A DNA stretch of 64,000 nt from AC-37 sp036389835. GTDB lineage: Bacteria > Actinomycetota > Thermoleophilia > Solirubrobacterales > Thermoleophilaceae. The translations under genes and the position numbers were made by a program. Numbering within the stretch: position 1 is the stretch's first letter; each line of letters starts with the position of its first letter. The stretch is from the NCBI GenBank assembly GCA_036389835.1, contig DASVWC010000098.1, positions 16,374 through 80,373 of the forward strand. Reading direction: 5' to 3'. The notes under the pieces are model-generated. The model searched no databases and was not told the DNA's origin. It was given only the letters and a program-made list of their open reading frames with translations. Below, one piece after another: positions 35,401 through 40,394 of this stretch.

Positions 35401-36895
35401 GAGCGCGGGCGACCCCACGACGACCTCGGCCGCCGACGGCTCCTGGTCGTTCACGCTCGACCCGGGCGACTACGCGATCCGCGAGCAGCTGCCCGACTCG
35501 ACCTGGCATTGCTCGCTGCCCGCCGGCGCCTGCGAGCACGCGGTCACGCTCGCCTCCGGCGACGACTCGACCGGCAACGACTTCGGGAGCTGGCAGGAGG
35601 TCACGATCTCCGGCACCAAGTACGAGGACGAGAACGGCGACGGCGACCGCGACACCGGCGAGCCCCCGCTGGGCGGCAAGAAGATCGTGCTCGATCCCTG
35701 CACGCCGGGCGACCCGAGCGACGACGTCGAGGCCACCACCGCCCCCGACGGCGGCTACTCGTTCCCCGGCCTCGAGCCCGGCCTCGCCTACTGCCTGCGC
35801 GACGAGGGCGAGACCGGCTGGACCTGCACCGAGCCCGCCGCCGGCTGCGGCTACACGCTCACCCCCGGCTCGGGCGACACGCCCGGCGGACGCGACTTCG
35901 GCGCCTACGAGGACCCGACGCTCGAGCTGCGCCAGGCCGTCGACCCGGCCACCGACGAGGGCACCTTCGACCTGAGCATCGACGGCGCGTTGGCGAAGGC
36001 CGGCGCACGCCACGGCGCCTCCACCGGCCGCACGGCGCAGACGCCCGGCGATCACACCGTCGCCCAGGCGGCCGCGGCGCCGACCAGCGCCTCCGACTAC
36101 GACACCTCGCTCGAGTGCCGCGACGGCGCCGGCTCGGTGGTCCCCTCGGGAGGCGGCAGCGTCAGCCTCGCCTCCGGCGACGACGTGCTCTGCGTGTACA
36201 CCAGCTCGCGCAAGCCGGCCCCGCCCGCCCCGCCCGCCGATCCACCCGCCCCGCCGGCCGACCCCAAGCCGCCGGTCGACGAGTGCGGTGCCGACGGCGC
36301 CGAGCCGCAGGGCGCGGCCGAGGGCTGCGACCCCGACCCCGAGGTCGACGACGCCTGCCTCAAGCGCCCGATCGTGACCTGGGTGAGGGGCCGCGGCGTC
36401 CGCCGGGTGGTCTTCTACCTCGACGGCAAGCGGCGCCAGACGGTCACGCGCCCCGACGACGACGGCCGCTTCGCGATGCGCACCGAGCGCAGCACGTTGA
36501 CGCCGGGCAAGCACGAGGTCCGCGCACGGGTGTACTTCAAGAGCTCGAAGCGCGCGCCGCGCACGCTGCGCTTCCAGATCGAGCCGTGCCTGAAGGTCGA
36601 GGCGCCGAAGCGGATCGAGACCACCGCGAAGCCGGGCGAGCTCGACGCGTGCGCGGGCGGCAGCTTCCGCGCCTACGTCCGCGGCGACACCATCCGCCGG
36701 GTCATCTTCTACATGGACGGCCGGCGCATCAAGTCCACGCGCGTGGCCGACTGGAAGGGCCGCTACTGGGTCGCGATCAAGCCGAGCGCGCTGTCGGCCG
36801 GCTCGCACGTGCTGCGCGCGCGGACGTACTTCATCAGCGCGAGCAAGCAGCGCTCGACGGTGCTCAAGCTCTCCTTCCGCCGCTGCGCGGGCTGA
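26444..36895 (+). CDS. Giant secreted SdrD-B-like repeat protein, 3,483 residues
   Basis: Signal peptide (RVRAFLLTVLVALVAACSAA; the Cys could also be a lipobox). Residues ~35-600 hold beta-sandwich modules, including two bacterial Ig-like domains around TDAAGNVDATPATRTFTVDT. Residues ~680-930 are a unique domain (GDQDPNPGNSLTGPASGDW onwards). Residues ~934-3156 contain 21 SdrD B-like repeats of ~80-106 residues, each opening G-T-K-[FY]-E-D-x-[DN]-A-D-G-D-R-D-x-G-E-P (EF-hand-like Ca2+ loop) and each containing a Cys pair, C-x(5,6)-C, after an aromatic residue (WTCSEPGTPC). Then a prealbumin-like domain, a Pro-rich linker (~3257-3280) and two homologous C-terminal modules (RRVVFYLDGKRR / RRVIFYMDGRRI). 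No LPXTG or C-terminal helix. Probably a rigid surface stalk or adhesin. Confidence 0.88.
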   Translation: MALQPSRVRAFLLTVLVALVAACSAAPGAAASAGCEPTGHETVATDKPRYPTEELVHLTGAGYAPGCEVVVRVVRPDGSIVTGAGTETTGSDAVTTGADGSLAYDYRLATITGTYRVYVIAPESGAVLASVEFEDAAVMTNLRLGSSAGAENYVFAAGDVVFATGSVSNSRNYRFTVIRSDGTSLVGPCTATLSSTTGGSEAVTNSFTVQASDPASGATPYTYRLQEFPNNDATCTSATPSTADLQFSVARATSYADSGLTTPRAAFGLGTGAYVRVDGVTASLADWSTTWIPPSGSTACANTLGTDRPDSSAAGRLPDAAGSFLQYAPGGSGATWNLSASFDAGASCPAFAPANDGQWRLRLQRDATHFVDLPAFVVATTPPQTTIDSGPSGTTTNASPSFAFSSDKAGSSFQCRLDGPGAASGSYASCTSAKSYSNLAQGTYTFSVYATDAAGNVDATPATRTFTVDTEVPAVTVTAPADNSTTTDVTPPLAGAAGNAAGDSPTVTAKLYAGSAVSGSAVRSFAVARSGGAWAVADGDWSAGDPLRAPLADGVYTVQAEQSDGGGAGTSNTRTFRVDTTPPTTTDNVPAASQSNDVTVTLTAVDSGSGVQATYYTTDDTDPADTANPSRRTYNPATRPVLTDGQQIRYYSVDSAGNAEAVKTSAIAKVDKGSTLVGAEGDQDPNPGNSLTGPASGDWLGYWNSGRVSSMVDPNALDDYFIGGTKEEAPMFWNYQYQAGGVTPAKSNIQAAWTSLESTRSTTFLYMAFKREGTTGNTFLTFELNQGTGTYVNGVGATIPCRTNGDILVSFETGNPPKVTVYKWVSTAPGPPSCPEGAIGTFTSSGPLAPGQFQGRMNTAPISNYLDTGRLGTSFPTNSFGEAAIDLPAVLNTLNGTPCAGFSRVHVHSRSSEQISSQLQDNVGPYSLKVQSCAVTGTKFEDLDADGVRDGAEPPLAGFRMYVDLNGNGALDAGEPSDVSDATGGYEITGVPAGSYDVREALTPAQVAAGWTCSKPVGCRKAIEMTVGGNTTGVEFGNWAPATVSGSTFDDANRNGFRDGAEGPLGGVVVFVDYDGDGVRDAGEPFAVSAGGGTYTIGGVRPGTRVVRQEAPAGYVCTAPASCASAPITLVSRGSATEVDFGSAASGRVSGTKFEDSDADGTRDGGEPGLPGRTVYVDYNGNGTRDAGEPSAVTGAAGDYLIPDVRAGTHRIREVAQSGWTCSLPSPCSYTQAFVAGTDATGRDFGAWRPGSVSGTVYGDVDEDGARGGGESGLGGWTAYLDYDGNGVRDAGEPGAVTAADGSYTIAGVRPGSYSLRQVGRGGWRCTAPLGCAYPVVTVVSGGSVSGRDFGDAQTTTISGTKYADHDRDGARDASEPGLAGWTVWVDYDGDGLIGALEPSAVTDANGDYTIARITPSSPSSPYTVREVAQPNWVCTEPAAGCAYSGLAIAGGTSTTGLDFGDYRLQSVSGRTYEDREADGDEDAGDPALGGMTIWVETVADNGVIDPGEPSAVSDSRGHYMIPDVPVGAYSVRQAPRAGWTCSVAGGCARSIAMAPGGTAPGIDFGSYRPATVSGVAFDDADRDGARGVDELAAAGVTVVVETVAENGVADPGEPTAVTGPDGAYSIGGLAPRATPYRVLGLPPSGYSCTFPEDCDHHVSLLSGDVAEDRDFGVVGESRVSGTQFEDLDADGDRDGGEPGLSGWTMWVDYDNDGVRDAGEPSDTTDGAGDYSIEEVRLGSFRVRQEPSAGWTCSYPASCSWRVDFAAGGDATGRDFGAWRTGSVSGRVYDDLDRDGGEDGGEPGLSPWVVFVDYDGDQTRDGDEPYAATAGDGTYTIPGVRPGEWPVREELQGQYACTAPVSCERTATVTSGGGSTGNDFGNAIPGVTIEGSVFDDRDADGVARELDALTSAPLEPGLAGRTVWLETVDTNGALDPGEPSTVSNDSGDYGFRNLNPGSYTVRHATGPSYNCSYPASCDWSLAAAAGDFVVGQDFGEWTSPAITGRVYEDLNADGDADSGEPALGGRTIELDPGTPGDDGDDVSATTAGDGSYSFDALVPGVAYRVYDGDASGWSCSQPGSPCEYARTLSSGESSADNDFGVWRAVTIAGTKYEDTNADGDRDGGEPGVGGKAIKLDPGTPGDASDDSSTTTAGDGSYSFAGLTPGTTYRAYDEGESGWTCSAPVGCEHSVPTASGDGTLGGRDFGAYRLGSVAGTKYEDLNADGDRDAGEPGLGGRTIELDPGTPSDASDDLSTTTAGDGSYSFAGLTPGPTYRVHDDGEAGWTCSEPGAPCEYAVPLGSGQDAAGNDFGSWREVTVAGTKYEDLNADGDRDAGEPALAGRTIELDPGTPGDASDDSSATTAGDGSYSFTGLKPGTTYRVHDEGESGWTCSQPGTPCEHSVPTASGDGTLGSRDFGAYREVTIAGTKYEDLNADGDRDAGEPALAGRTIELDPGTPGDDSDDSSATTAGDGSYSFTGLKPGVTYRVHDDGEAGWTCSEPGTPCEHSVPSASGDGTLGGRDFGAYREVAIAGTKYEDLNADGDRDGGEPALAGRAIELDPGTPGDDSDDSSATTAGDGSYSFTGLKPGVTYRVHDDGESGWTCSEPGSPCEHSVPTASGDGTLGSRDFGAWRPATISGTKYEDRDGDGDRDPGEPGIGGKKIVLDPCTPGDPSDDVEATTAPDGGYSFPGLEPGVAYCVRDEGEPGWTCTEPAAGCEHTITPGSGDTPSGRDFGSYRPATIAGTKYEDTNADGDRDGGEPALGGRTIELDPGTPGDASDDSSATTAGDGSYSFTGLKPGVTYRVYDEGESGWTCSQPGSPCEHSVPTASGDAIGDRDFGAWRPATISGTKYEDRDGDGDRDTGEPPLGGKKIVLDPCTPGDPGDDVEATTAPDGGYSFPGLRPGVAYCVRDEGETGWTCTEPGAGCGYTLTPGSGDTPGGRDFGAYRVASVAGTTFEDEDADGDRDAGESGIAGRTIYVDADGSGDLSAGDPTTTSAADGSWSFTLDPGDYAIREQLPDSTWHCSLPAGACEHAVTLASGDDSTGNDFGSWQEVTISGTKYEDENGDGDRDTGEPPLGGKKIVLDPCTPGDPSDDVEATTAPDGGYSFPGLEPGLAYCLRDEGETGWTCTEPAAGCGYTLTPGSGDTPGGRDFGAYEDPTLELRQAVDPATDEGTFDLSIDGALAKAGARHGASTGRTAQTPGDHTVAQAAAAPTSASDYDTSLECRDGAGSVVPSGGGSVSLASGDDVLCVYTSSRKPAPPAPPADPPAPPADPKPPVDECGADGAEPQGAAEGCDPDPEVDDACLKRPIVTWVRGRGVRRVVFYLDGKRRQTVTRPDDDGRFAMRTERSTLTPGKHEVRARVYFKSSKRAPRTLRFQIEPCLKVEAPKRIETTAKPGELDACAGGSFRAYVRGDTIRRVIFYMDGRRIKSTRVADWKGRYWVAIKPSALSAGSHVLRARTYFISASKQRSTVLKLSFRRCAG
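29244..35909 (+). repeat. 21 tandem B-type repeat units within the giant gene; near-identical core 32760-34970
   Basis: Units are ~240-318 bp. Units 12-16 and 18 (starting near 32762, 33077, 33392, 33710, 34028 and 34661) are nearly identical in DNA, with a ~318-bp period, indicating recent duplication or gene conversion. Units 17, 19 and 21 form a second subtype (GGKKIVLDPCTPGD) interleaved with the first type. Units 1-11 are more diverged. Confidence 0.85.
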
Positions 36896-36942
36896 CCCGA
36901 ACCGCAGGACTTGGCATCCTGGGCGGGAACCCAGTAGCCGGA

Positions 36943-37338
36943 ATGACTCGACGCCCCACACTGCTGCTGCTCGCTCTCGCGATCGGCCTCCTGCTCGCAC
37001 TCGCGGCGGCGGCCCCCGCGCAGGAGCAGCCCTCGGGCCCGACCGGCCCCTCGACGCCGGATGCGCAGCCGCAGCAGGACGACGACGACGAGGAGCTGGG
37101 CGAGGAGATCCCCGACGACGAGCGGGACGACGAGGGCGAGGAGACCGACGAGCCCGGCGGCGGGACCGACGGCGCCGACCCGCCTCCGGCCCGGCGCGCC
37201 ACCCCGGCCGAGCCGCGAGCGGCGCAGCTCCCGCGCACCGGCACCGACCCGCTTCCCCTGCTCGGCGCCGGCCTGCTGTCGCTCGGCGCCGGCCTGCTGC
37301 TCTGGGCCGCGATCCCGCCCGCGCCGCGACGCCCGTAA
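36943..37338 (+). CDS. Small LPXTG (LPRTG) sortase-substrate protein
   Basis: A 131-residue protein with the complete cell-wall sorting layout: signal peptide (MTRRPTLLLLALAIGLLLAL), a short Gln/Pro linker, an acidic stretch (DDDDEELGEEIPDDERDDEG), a Pro/Ala region, LPRTG at 96-100, a hydrophobic helix (PLLGAGLLSLGAGLLLWAA) and a basic tail (APRRP). Sortase would cleave between Thr and Gly and link it to peptidoglycan. It starts 47 bp after the giant repeat protein, which has no anchor of its own. It has its own signal peptide, so it is not a frameshifted tail of that protein. No sortase gene is in the window. Confidence 0.8.
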   Translation: MTRRPTLLLLALAIGLLLALAAAAPAQEQPSGPTGPSTPDAQPQQDDDDEELGEEIPDDERDDEGEETDEPGGGTDGADPPPARRATPAEPRAAQLPRTGTDPLPLLGAGLLSLGAGLLLWAAIPPAPRRP

Positions 37339-37341
37339 CCT
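37336..37341 (+). promoter_or_regulatory. -10 element (TAACCT) of the quinone oxidoreductase gene
   Basis: TAACCT, whose TAA is also the stop of the LPRTG gene, ends 8 nt before the ATG at 37350. Confidence 0.45.
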
Positions 37342-37349
37342 CGCGCGCC

Positions 37350-38318
37350 ATGCGCGCGATCCAGATCAGCGAGTTCGGGGGGCCCGAGGTGCTCGAGCTC
37401 GTGGAGCTCGACGTGCCCGAAGCCGGTTCCGGCGAGGTCCTGATCGAGGTCGCGCGCGCCGGCGTCAACTTCGCCGACACCCACCAGCGCGAGAACGCGT
37501 ACGTGAGGAAGTTCGGCCTGCCGCTGGTTCCCGGCAACGAGGTGGTGGGGACCGTCGTGGGCGGCGCGCTCCCGGAGGGGACGCGCGTGGTGGCGATGAC
37601 GGGCGGCGCGGGCGCCTACGCGGAGTACGCCGTCGCGCCGGCGCAGAGCACGTTCCCGCTGCCCGAGGGGGTGGACGACGGGGCGGCGCTGGCGCTGCTG
37701 ATCCAGGGCCTGACCGCCTGGCACCTGCACCGCACCTGCGCGCGGCTGTCCGAGGGCGAGAGCGTGGTCGTGCACTCGGCGGCGGGCGGGGTCGGCAGCC
37801 TCACCACCCAGCTCGCCAAGCCGATGGGGGCGGGGCGCGTGATCGCCACGGCCGGGTCGGAGGAGCGCCGCGCGAAGGCGCTCGAGCTCGGCGCCGACGT
37901 CGCCGTCGACCCCGACACCGAGGACCTGACCGCCGCCCTGATCGAGGCCAACGAGGGCCGCAGGCTCGACGTGGTGCTCGAGACCTCCGGCGGCCGCGTC
38001 TTCGAGCAGAGCTTCAAGGCGCTCGCCCCGTTCGGCCGGATCGTGGTCTACGGGATCTCGAGCAGGGAGCAGAACGAGGTGCGCACGGGCCGCCTGCTGC
38101 GCGGCAGCCGCAGCGTGATCGGCTTCTGGCTGATGCACTGCCTCGAGCGCCCGGAGATGCTCCGCGAGCCGCTCGCCGACCTCTTCGAGCGCGCCGCGCG
38201 GGGCGAGCTGACGGCCGTGGTGGGCGACACCTATCCGCTCTCGGAGGTGCGCCGCGCGCACGAGGACCTGACCGGCCGGCGGACGACCGGGAAGCTGCTC
38301 CTGGACCCGTCCGCCTAA
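37350..38318 (+). CDS. Quinone oxidoreductase-like MDR family protein
   Basis: A 322-residue medium-chain dehydrogenase/reductase without the structural or catalytic zinc ligands, as in the QOR/zeta-crystallin branch. N-terminal MRAIQISEFGGPEVLELVEL; NADPH-binding Rossmann motif VHSAAGGVGSLTTQLAK; the family signature is present around NFADTHQRENAYVRKFGLPL. It reduces quinones or enones with NADPH. The ATG follows a TAACCT -10-like hexamer and overlaps nothing. The downstream helicase has its own TAACCT box, so the two are probably separate transcripts. Confidence 0.9.
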   Translation: MRAIQISEFGGPEVLELVELDVPEAGSGEVLIEVARAGVNFADTHQRENAYVRKFGLPLVPGNEVVGTVVGGALPEGTRVVAMTGGAGAYAEYAVAPAQSTFPLPEGVDDGAALALLIQGLTAWHLHRTCARLSEGESVVVHSAAGGVGSLTTQLAKPMGAGRVIATAGSEERRAKALELGADVAVDPDTEDLTAALIEANEGRRLDVVLETSGGRVFEQSFKALAPFGRIVVYGISSREQNEVRTGRLLRGSRSVIGFWLMHCLERPEMLREPLADLFERAARGELTAVVGDTYPLSEVRRAHEDLTGRRTTGKLLLDPSA

Positions 38319-38321
38319 CCT
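38316..38321 (+). promoter_or_regulatory. -10 element (TAACCT) of the DEAD-box helicase gene
   Basis: TAACCT ends 6 nt before the GTG at 38328; no Shine-Dalgarno. The first three bases are the stop codon of the previous gene. Confidence 0.45.
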
Positions 38322-38327
38322 CTTCGT

Positions 38328-39866
38328 GTGACGACCTTCAATGAGCTCCGGCTCTCGCAGCCCCTGCTCGACGCTCTGAGCCACCTCGGCTACGAGACGC
38401 CGACGCCGATTCAGGAGCAGGCGATCCCCGAGCTGCTCGCCGGCCACGACGTGATCGGGCAGGCCCAGACCGGGACCGGCAAGACCGCCGCGTTCGGCCT
38501 GCCGCTGCTCGAGTACGTCGACCCCGAGCTCCCCGAGGTGCAGGCGATCGTGCTCACGCCGACGCGCGAGCTGTGCATCCAGGTGACCCAGGCGCTGCGC
38601 GCGTACGGGGAGAAGAAGGGGGTCGAGGTGGTCGCCGTGTTCGGCGGCGCGCCGATCCGCGACCAGGCGTCGTTCCTAAAGCAGGGCGCGCAGGTCGTGG
38701 TCGGGACCGTGGGCCGGGTGATGGACATGATCAACCGCCACTACCTCTTCCTCACCGAGGCCCGCTACGTGGTCCTCGACGAGGCGGACGAGATGCTCGA
38801 CCTCGGCTTCCTCGAGGACGTGGAGACGATCCTCGGCCGCTGCCCGAGCGGCCGCCAGACCGCGCTGTTCAGCGCCACGATGCCGCCGGCGATCAAGAAG
38901 CTCGCGGAGAAGCGGATGTTCGACCCGGTCACGATCAAGGTGCGCGCGGCGCAGCTCACGATCGACACCGTCGACCAGTTCTACGTCGAGGCCTCCGACA
39001 AGGACAAGCCCGACGCGCTCGCGCGCGTGCTCAAGGCCGAGCGCCCGGACCAGGCGATCATCTTCGTGCGCACCAAGATCGGCGCCGACCGGCTCGCGCG
39101 GCGCCTGGGCGACAAGGGCGTGCGCGTGAAGGCGCTGCACGGCGACATGTCGCAGGGCCAGCGCGACGGCGTGATGATCGCGTTCAAGGGCGGGCGCGAG
39201 CGGCTGCTGGTGGCGACCGACGTAGCGGCGCGCGGGCTCGACATCAAGGGCGTCTCGCACGTCGTGAACTACGACGTGCCGAACTCGCCCGACGTCTACG
39301 TGCACAGGATCGGCCGCACCGGCCGCGTCGGTCGCTCGGGCCGGGCGATCACGCTGATCACCCCCAAGCAGCGCAGCGACCTCGACGCGATCGAGCGCCA
39401 CGCGAACACCGAGATCGAGGAGTGGTCGGAGGACGAGGCGCGCCGCGCGGCGGCGGCTCCGGCCCCGGCCGTGAAGGAGATCGACCGCGACCCGGGCGAG
39501 CCCAAGGCCGATCCCGAGCCCGAGGCCGTCTCCGCTCCCCGGGCGGATCCGAACGGCGACAAGCCGCGCCGGGAGCGGGAGACGCGCCGCCCGCGCCACA
39601 CCAAGCCGCGCAAGGACACGAGCGGCACCCCGCGCACCAAGCTGCTGGTGAGCGCCGGCCGCGCGCACGGGCTCGAGCCGGCCGATCTGATCGGCGCGAT
39701 CGTCGACAACTCACGGCTCGACGGCGAGGACGTGACCGGCGTCCGCGTGCTCGAGCGCTTCAGCTTCGCCGAGGTCCCGTCCGAGCGGGCCGAGGAGGTC
39801 GTCCGCAAGGTGGGCGGCAGCCGCGTGCGGGGAACCGAGCTTCGAATGGAGGTAACGAGGACTTGA
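38328..39866 (+). CDS. DEAD-box ATP-dependent RNA helicase
   Basis: A 512-residue RNA helicase with all core motifs: Q motif (YETPTPIQEQAIP), Walker A AQTGTGKT, PTREL, DEAD, SAT, ARGLDI and HRIGRTGR. The usual GTPGR is GTVGR here. After the two RecA domains (~1-370) comes a charged, low-complexity linker (~375-430), then a DbpA/CsdA-type RNA-binding domain (TKLLVSAGRAHGLEPADLIG to the end). It remodels structured RNA, probably in ribosome assembly or at low temperature. GTG start at 38328. The stop overlaps the TTG start of the cyclophilin gene. Confidence 0.93.
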   Translation: MTTFNELRLSQPLLDALSHLGYETPTPIQEQAIPELLAGHDVIGQAQTGTGKTAAFGLPLLEYVDPELPEVQAIVLTPTRELCIQVTQALRAYGEKKGVEVVAVFGGAPIRDQASFLKQGAQVVVGTVGRVMDMINRHYLFLTEARYVVLDEADEMLDLGFLEDVETILGRCPSGRQTALFSATMPPAIKKLAEKRMFDPVTIKVRAAQLTIDTVDQFYVEASDKDKPDALARVLKAERPDQAIIFVRTKIGADRLARRLGDKGVRVKALHGDMSQGQRDGVMIAFKGGRERLLVATDVAARGLDIKGVSHVVNYDVPNSPDVYVHRIGRTGRVGRSGRAITLITPKQRSDLDAIERHANTEIEEWSEDEARRAAAAPAPAVKEIDRDPGEPKADPEPEAVSAPRADPNGDKPRRERETRRPRHTKPRKDTSGTPRTKLLVSAGRAHGLEPADLIGAIVDNSRLDGEDVTGVRVLERFSFAEVPSERAEEVVRKVGGSRVRGTELRMEVTRT

Positions 39867-40321
39867 GCCAGGCCACGCTGCACACGAACCACGGCGCGAT
39901 CGAGATCGAGCTGTTCGACGACGACGCGCCGAAGACGGTCGAGAACTTCAAGAAGCTCGCCGGCGACGGCTTCTACGACGGGCTGATCTTCCACCGCGTG
40001 ATCAAGGACTTCATGATCCAGGGCGGCGACCCGCAGGGCACCGGCACCGGCGGCCCCGGCTACACGTTCGAGGACGAGATCAACGACCACAAGATCGTCC
40101 GCGGCGCGCTCGCGATGGCCAACGCCGGCCCGAACACCAACGGCAGCCAGTTCTTCATCGTGACCACCGACGCCGCCCCGTGGCTCGACGGCAAGCACAC
40201 GGTCTTCGGCCAGGTCACCTCCGGCATGGAGGCGGTCGACGCGATCGAGGGCACGCCGACCGGCGCGCGCGACAGGCCGGTGGACGACGCCGTGATCGAG
40301 CGCGTGGAGCTCGTCACATAA
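39863..40321 (+). CDS. Peptidyl-prolyl cis-trans isomerase, cyclophilin type
   Basis: A 152-residue cytoplasmic single-domain cyclophilin. Active-site and fold motifs are FHRVIKDFMIQGGDPQGTGTGG, ALAMANAGPNTNGSQFFI and WLDGKHTVFGQV. It isomerises Xaa-Pro bonds during protein folding. The start is TTG 39863, which overlaps the helicase stop (TTGA); GGAGG lies 10 nt upstream at 39848-39852 and a nearer GAGG at 39857-39860. The same coupling of an RNA helicase to a folding enzyme suggests a shared growth-linked operon. Followed by a strong inverted repeat. Confidence 0.93.
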   Translation: MSQATLHTNHGAIEIELFDDDAPKTVENFKKLAGDGFYDGLIFHRVIKDFMIQGGDPQGTGTGGPGYTFEDEINDHKIVRGALAMANAGPNTNGSQFFIVTTDAAPWLDGKHTVFGQVTSGMEAVDAIEGTPTGARDRPVDDAVIERVELVT

Positions 40322-40343
40322 AACTGGCTGCCCAGCCAGTTTT
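40320..40343 (+). terminator. 11-bp perfect hairpin with A- and T-flanks
   Basis: AAAACTGGCTG (40320-40330) and CAGCCAGTTTT (40333-40343) are exact reverse complements around CC, beginning on the cyclophilin stop. The A4/T4 ends make it a plausible intrinsic, possibly bidirectional terminator. An operator for the downstream aldehyde dehydrogenase is the alternative, since TAGACT follows at 40348-40353. Confidence 0.6.
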
Positions 40344-40394
40344 CCCGTAGACTCGTCGGTCACCGCCGAAGCGCCAAGACCACGAGGAGAGTTG

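Noticed and set aside
29244..35909. Regular repeats considered as a CRISPR-like or satellite array
   Set aside because: The units are in frame, encode a consistent protein domain, and have no short unique spacers or cas genes nearby.
36896..36942. LPRTG gene as the frameshifted C-terminus of the giant protein
   Set aside because: It has its own ATG, signal peptide and acidic domain, and the giant protein ends cleanly in a duplicated C-terminal module.
26441..37537. Very long open frames on the minus strand (about 1,500 and 2,000 codons) opposite the giant gene
   Set aside because: They are Arg/Ala/Gly/Val-rich shadows of repetitive high-GC coding DNA, have no domain or start signal, and mirror the periodicity of the sense repeats.
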